Shown here in pieces: positions 15,424 through 18,087 of a DNA stretch of 18,087 nt. The translations under genes were made by a program, and so were the position numbers. The DNA lies in assembly GCA_021796905.1 (NCBI GenBank), contig JAKABK010000007.1:1-18087 (forward strand). The letters are read 5' to 3'. The stretch is from Actinomycetes bacterium. Lineage in GTDB: Bacteria > Actinomycetota > Acidimicrobiia > Acidimicrobiales > Palsa-688. Within the stretch, counting starts at the first letter, position 1. Each line of letters opens with the position of its first letter. Under the pieces are notes generated by a model. It was not told the DNA's origin, did no database searches, and saw only the letters and a program-made list of their open reading frames with translations.

Positions 15424-15464
15424 CGCCGGCGGGCCGGGTAGGACCCGAGCGGTTCCCCGAGGGA

Positions 15465-16469
15465 TCAGCGCCGGCGCCGGAGACGGCCGCCGAAACGCCG
15501 GTCGTCGTCGCTGTAGTCCTCGCCGTGGAAGAAGCTGTCCATGGCGTCCTCGTCGACCTCCCCCTCGGCAGCGAGGTCCAGATCGACCCGTCCCGTCGGG
15601 GGCGGAGCCACGGTCGGGACCCGACCACCGCTGGACAGGGCAACCTCGGTGACGTCGGTCGCCTGGTCGGCCCGGGGGGAGGGCGGTGGCGCCTGCACGA
15701 CGGTCTGGTCCCGGTCGAGCTCGGGCGGGGGGGGCAGCAGCGTGGCCGACACCTCATCACCGGGGTGGCCGCGTCGCGGCCCCGACCCGGGAGGCTCCTC
15801 CGACCCCGCTGCCCGAGCCGGCTCGGCTTCGGGGGCGGGTGGCTCCACCGCGCTGTAGTGCCCGCCGGGCGCCGGGGCGGTAGCGCTCGCCGATGAAGCG
15901 GGCCGCGACGCCGGCCCCCGGGGCACGTCGAGCGGGGTGCTCGACGGTGGGGGGCTGGTGAGACCACCACGCTCGAGCATGCCCAGGGCGTCGTGCAGCG
16001 AGGCGACCAGATGGGCCCGCTGCTCGTCGGCCCAGCGCTCCAAGCGGTCCACCTCCTGCTGGGAGTGGGCGCGGGTGGTCTCGAGCTTCGCCAGCTCGGA
16101 GCGCACGTCGGCGAGCGCCTCGTTGTGCAGCCGGCGGGCCCGCTCCTCGGCCTCGGCGAGCATCGCCTGCGCCTTCTGCTCGGCCGCTCCGACGATCCGG
16201 GAGGCCTGCTCACGGGCCTCTTGGACCGCCTGGTCGGCGGTGCGCTGGGCGAGCACGAGGGTACGGCGGAGGGTCTCGTCGCTACCCCCCGACTCCGCGG
16301 CGAGCGCCTCGGCCCGCTGGGCCCGCTCGAGCGCCTGGCGGAGCTTCTCGTGGAGCGCTTCGACACCAGTCGCCATCTGCTCCAGGAACTGGTCCACGTC
16401 CTCGGGGTGGTAGCCGCGAAGCTTCTCGCGGAACTCCACTTCCCGGAAGGTCTTCGGCGAGACTTCCAT
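15465..16469 (-). CDS. divIVA: DivIVA/Wag31-type polar growth protein
   Basis: A 334-residue coiled-coil protein that marks negatively curved membrane at poles and septa and, in actinobacteria, steers polar cell-wall growth. The N-terminal DivIVA domain (about 1-60) reads SPKTFREVEFREKLRGYHPE then DVDQFLEQM. A long coiled coil covers about 35-165 (heptad-rich Ala/Glu/Arg, with AEQKAQAMLAEAEERARRL), and a Pro/Ser/Ala-rich linker covers about 170-290. The C-terminus ends in an acidic patch (DEDAMDSFFHGEDYSDDD) and RRRR. ATG 16469 is supported by a TAGCAT box 8 bp upstream. It lies 200 bp after yggT in the sepF cluster, and converges with ileS. Confidence 0.93.
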   Translation of the reverse strand: MEVSPKTFREVEFREKLRGYHPEDVDQFLEQMATGVEALHEKLRQALERAQRAEALAAESGGSDETLRRTLVLAQRTADQAVQEAREQASRIVGAAEQKAQAMLAEAEERARRLHNEALADVRSELAKLETTRAHSQQEVDRLERWADEQRAHLVASLHDALGMLERGGLTSPPPSSTPLDVPRGPASRPASSASATAPAPGGHYSAVEPPAPEAEPARAAGSEEPPGSGPRRGHPGDEVSATLLPPPPELDRDQTVVQAPPPSPRADQATDVTEVALSSGGRVPTVAPPPTGRVDLDLAAEGEVDEDAMDSFFHGEDYSDDDRRFGGRLRRRR

Positions 16470-16477
16470 GACCGGCG

Positions 16478-16483
16478 ATGCTA
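16478..16483 (-). promoter_or_regulatory. -10 box (TAGCAT) giving a probable leaderless divIVA mRNA
   Basis: On the minus strand TAGCAT is followed by 8 bp (CGCCGGTC) and the divIVA ATG at 16469. There is no Shine-Dalgarno. This gives divIVA its own promoter apart from the sepF-yggT operon. Confidence 0.55.
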
Positions 16484-16584
16484 GTGGGGCCGGGACCCCG
16501 ACTCGTGGATCCTCGCCGAGGTCGCCGGAGCCGGCCGTGCCCGATACCGGCGGGGTCGTGCCCGGGACCGACAGGCCCGCACCC

Positions 16585-16660
16585 GGCGGTCGCGGCCCGG
16601 GCCCGCACCCGGAGGTCGCGGCCCCGGCGGTCGCGGCCCCGCACCTGGCGGTCGCGGCCC
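16585..16660 (+). repeat. Four copies of a 14-bp GC-rich motif next to the yggT stop
   Basis: GGCGGTCGCGGCCC is found at 16585-16598, 16626-16639 and 16647-16660, with a one-mismatch copy (GGAGGTCGCGGCCC) at 16611-16624. CCCGCACC-type linkers stand between most copies. The array ends 8 bp before the yggT stop codon (TCA at 16669-16671) and fills part of the 199-bp spacer before divIVA. Confidence 0.8.
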
Positions 16661-16668
16661 CGGGCCCG

Positions 16669-16926
16669 TCAGGTCCGGATGAGCACCGTCTGGACGATGA
16701 CCTCCACCACCAGGAACGCGACGATGAACGACACGTCGAACATTCCCACCGGGGGGATCAGCTTCCGGAACGGGGCCAGGACCGGCTCGGTGAGGGTGGT
16801 CACCACCCGGCGAACCGGGTTGACGGGCGAGTCCGAGGAGTACGGGAAGAAACTGAACACCGCTCTCACCACGAGGATCAGCACGTAGATCTGACCGATC
16901 ACGTACAGCGGCGGCCCGCTGAGCAC
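16669..16926 (-). CDS. YggT family membrane protein
   Basis: An 85-residue protein with two hydrophobic segments (about 8-27 and 65-82). The central conserved block reads NPVRRVVTTLTEPVLAPFRK followed by LIPPVGMFDVSFIVAF, the hallmark of the YggT family. In actinobacteria and other bacteria it sits beside sepF and divIVA and is thought to help division or envelope processes, but its molecular role is not established. The start is GTG 16926: GAGG on the minus strand (16934-16937) overlaps the sepF stop and is spaced 7 nt from it. The gap to sepF is 9 bp, so the two form an operon and are probably translationally coupled. Confidence 0.92.
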   Translation of the reverse strand: MLSGPPLYVIGQIYVLILVVRAVFSFFPYSSDSPVNPVRRVVTTLTEPVLAPFRKLIPPVGMFDVSFIVAFLVVEVIVQTVLIRT

Positions 16927-16935
16927 CTCAGTACC

Positions 16936-17463
16936 TCACGAGCGCAGCGCCGCCTGCTCGCCGAGACGCCGCTTCTCCTCCGAGGAGACCTCGACGTTGT
17001 GCGGCGAGAGCAGGAACACCTGATCGGCGATCTTCTCGATCGATCCGTAGAGCGCGTAGGTCAAGCCGCTGCAGAAATCGATCATCCGCCGGCGCAGACC
17101 GGGGTCGTCGGCGGTGTGCAGGTCGAGGACCACCGGCTGGCCGCCACGGAAGTGATCGCCTATGTCCTGGGCGTCGGCGAAGCGCTCCGGGGTGACGACA
17201 TGGACCTTGGCCCCCGGCATCGCGACCACCGGCCTCGGCCGCGGGACGCTCACCGGTCCGCTCGGGTCCCCTACCGACTCGCGCGCCAAGGGGCGGATGC
17301 CCCTCGGCTGGTCCATCACCGGGACCGGCTCGCTGGGCTCCGACTGGTAGCGCCGGGAGGACCCGACCGCGACCTCCGGTTCGTAGACCGGGTCGTAGTC
17401 GTCCAGCTCGTCGTCGTCGAGGCCGAGGAAGATCATCGTCTTCCGCATGAAACCGCTTGCCAT
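16936..17463 (-). CDS. sepF: Cell division protein SepF
   Basis: A 175-residue protein that anchors FtsZ to the membrane and bundles its filaments. The N-terminal amphipathic membrane-binding helix (MASGFMRKTMIFLGLDDDEL) is clear. A disordered Pro/Ser-rich linker (about 28-85) follows, then the SepF core domain (about 85-165: KVHVVTPERFADAQDIGDHF, GGQPVVLDL, RRMIDFCSGLTYAL, IADQVFLLSPHNVEV). In actinobacteria, which lack FtsA, SepF is the main FtsZ membrane anchor. ATG 17463 has GGAGG 5 nt upstream. It begins the sepF-yggT unit and follows yggS closely (22 bp); ftsZ is probably beyond the right edge. Confidence 0.95.
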   Translation of the reverse strand: MASGFMRKTMIFLGLDDDELDDYDPVYEPEVAVGSSRRYQSEPSEPVPVMDQPRGIRPLARESVGDPSGPVSVPRPRPVVAMPGAKVHVVTPERFADAQDIGDHFRGGQPVVLDLHTADDPGLRRRMIDFCSGLTYALYGSIEKIADQVFLLSPHNVEVSSEEKRRLGEQAALRS

Positions 17464-17482
17464 CCCAACCTCCGTTGTAGCG

Positions 17483-17488
17483 AGCCTA
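17483..17488 (-). promoter_or_regulatory. -10 box (TAGGCT) for sepF sharing bases with the yggS stop
   Basis: On the minus strand TAGGCT starts with the TAG stop codon of yggS (17488-17486). RNA from it would begin about 12 nt before ATG 17463 and keep the GGAGG Shine-Dalgarno. sepF may thus be read both from its own promoter and from yggS read-through. Confidence 0.4.
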
Positions 17489-18087
17489 CCTCGGCCCGGG
17501 CGCCCGCCCGGGTCGCGGGCCGAACAGGGCCCGTCCCAGACGGACCATCGTCGATCCGGCGGCGACCGCCGCCACGTAGTCGTCGGTCATGCCCATCGAC
17601 AGCTCCTCGACCTCGAGGGAGCGACCGAGCCCGGCGAGCGAAGCGAAGACCCGCTCCGCCCCCTCGGGGTCCCCGGCGGGCGCGACGGTCATGAGACCCC
17701 TGAGATCGAGCCCTAGGCAGCGGGCGGACTCCACCAGCGCCGGCGCCTCCCTGGGGGTGCAGCCGGCCTTGCGCGGGTCCCCGGTGAAGTTGACCTGCAC
17801 CAGCAGCGACGCTCCTGGTGCGACCGTCGCGAGCCGCTGTACGACCGGCTCCCGGTCGACCGCCTGCCAGAGATGGACGACCGGGGCGAGCCGGGGGATC
17901 TTGTTGCGCTGCGCTGCACCGAGGAAGTGCCATCTGGTGGCAGCGGGAGCCGAAGTCGCCTTGGCGAGCAGCTCCTGGGCGTAGTTCTCGCCGACGTCGG
18001 GCACTCCCGCGGCGGCCGCCGCGGCCAGCGCGTCGGGACCGAAACCCTTGGTCACTGCGACCACCCGCACCGCTGCTGGGTCCCCGA
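17486..18087 (-). CDS. yggS: YggS/PROSC family pyridoxal phosphate homeostasis protein (5' truncated)
   Basis: About 200 residues of a PLP-binding alanine-racemase-fold protein; the frame stays open to the window edge, so the start is outside. The first visible residues (GDPAAVRVVAVTKG) contain the VTK lysine that holds PLP. Further family blocks are VGENYAQELLAKA, WHFLGAAQRNKIP (usually HFIG.LQ.NK), LLVQVNF, GLMTVAP, and LSMGMTDDYVAAVAAGSTMVRLGRALFG at the end, which forms the phosphate-binding region. It buffers free PLP and affects amino-acid metabolism. An internal GTG at 18070 is not the real start because family sequence continues before it. It is the upstream partner of sepF, as in many Gram-positive bacteria. 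Confidence 0.93.
   Translation of the reverse strand, partial: GDPAAVRVVAVTKGFGPDALAAAAAAGVPDVGENYAQELLAKATSAPAATRWHFLGAAQRNKIPRLAPVVHLWQAVDREPVVQRLATVAPGASLLVQVNFTGDPRKAGCTPREAPALVESARCLGLDLRGLMTVAPAGDPEGAERVFASLAGLGRSLEVEELSMGMTDDYVAAVAAGSTMVRLGRALFGPRPGRAPGPR

Noticed and set aside
16575..16662. A CRISPR-like array in the spacer before divIVA
   Set aside because: The repeated units are only 14 bp, the spacing is irregular (1-12 bp), and there are no unique spacers of CRISPR length or cas genes.
1..18087. A novel defence, mobile or biosynthetic system
   Set aside because: Every substantial gene belongs to a recognised core or regulatory family. No integrase, transposase, toxin-antitoxin pair, modification enzyme or tRNA attachment site is visible.

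Overview
This 18.1 kb window is a GC-rich, gene-dense chromosomal segment of an actinobacterium (Actinomycetota). The evidence is a fused FbiC-type F420 cofactor synthase, a Bpa-type proteasome activator, a DivIVA/SepF/YggT cell-growth cluster, a long class I IleRS without C-terminal zinc fingers, and TANNNT -10 boxes placed right at start codons. The order rluD, lspA, dksA-like, ileS, divIVA, yggT, sepF, yggS is an actinobacterial housekeeping neighbourhood. A deep lineage such as Acidimicrobiia is possible but cannot be settled from this sequence alone.

Layout. 1-4018 (plus strand): the 3' end of an MFS drug-type exporter, a DUF3040 membrane protein, fbiC and a haemolysin III/PAQR-type membrane protein. 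4134-5880 (minus): bpa and an alkaline-phosphatase-superfamily phosphodiesterase. 5977-9254 (plus): an Rrf2 regulator followed 2 bp later by a large GNAT/acyl-CoA-synthetase-like fusion. 9323-11953 (minus): a small membrane protein, rluD, lspA and a dksA/traR-like zinc-finger gene. 12196-15399 (plus): ileS, the only plus-strand gene in the second half. 15465-18087 (minus): divIVA, yggT, sepF and the 3' part of yggS, which runs off the right edge.

How the genes fit together. Most are conserved core functions: cofactor F420 synthesis, proteasome activation, lipoprotein maturation, rRNA modification, tRNA charging and polar growth/division. The Rrf2-GNAT pair is the most regulatory-looking unit. 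It joins a possible redox or Fe-S sensor to a candidate protein lysine acetyltransferase whose synthetase half seems to have lost its catalytic histidine and ATP-grasp signature.

I found no convincing unknown system, CRISPR array, insertion sequence, prophage, tRNA or rRNA. Three things merit a second look. First, many genes have a -10 box 4-10 bp before the start codon, which implies leaderless mRNAs and corrects several starts. Second, short GC-rich tandem repeats sit at or next to stop codons. Third, the acetyltransferase fusion has a degenerate synthetase half. All gaps between genes are shorter than 300 bp.
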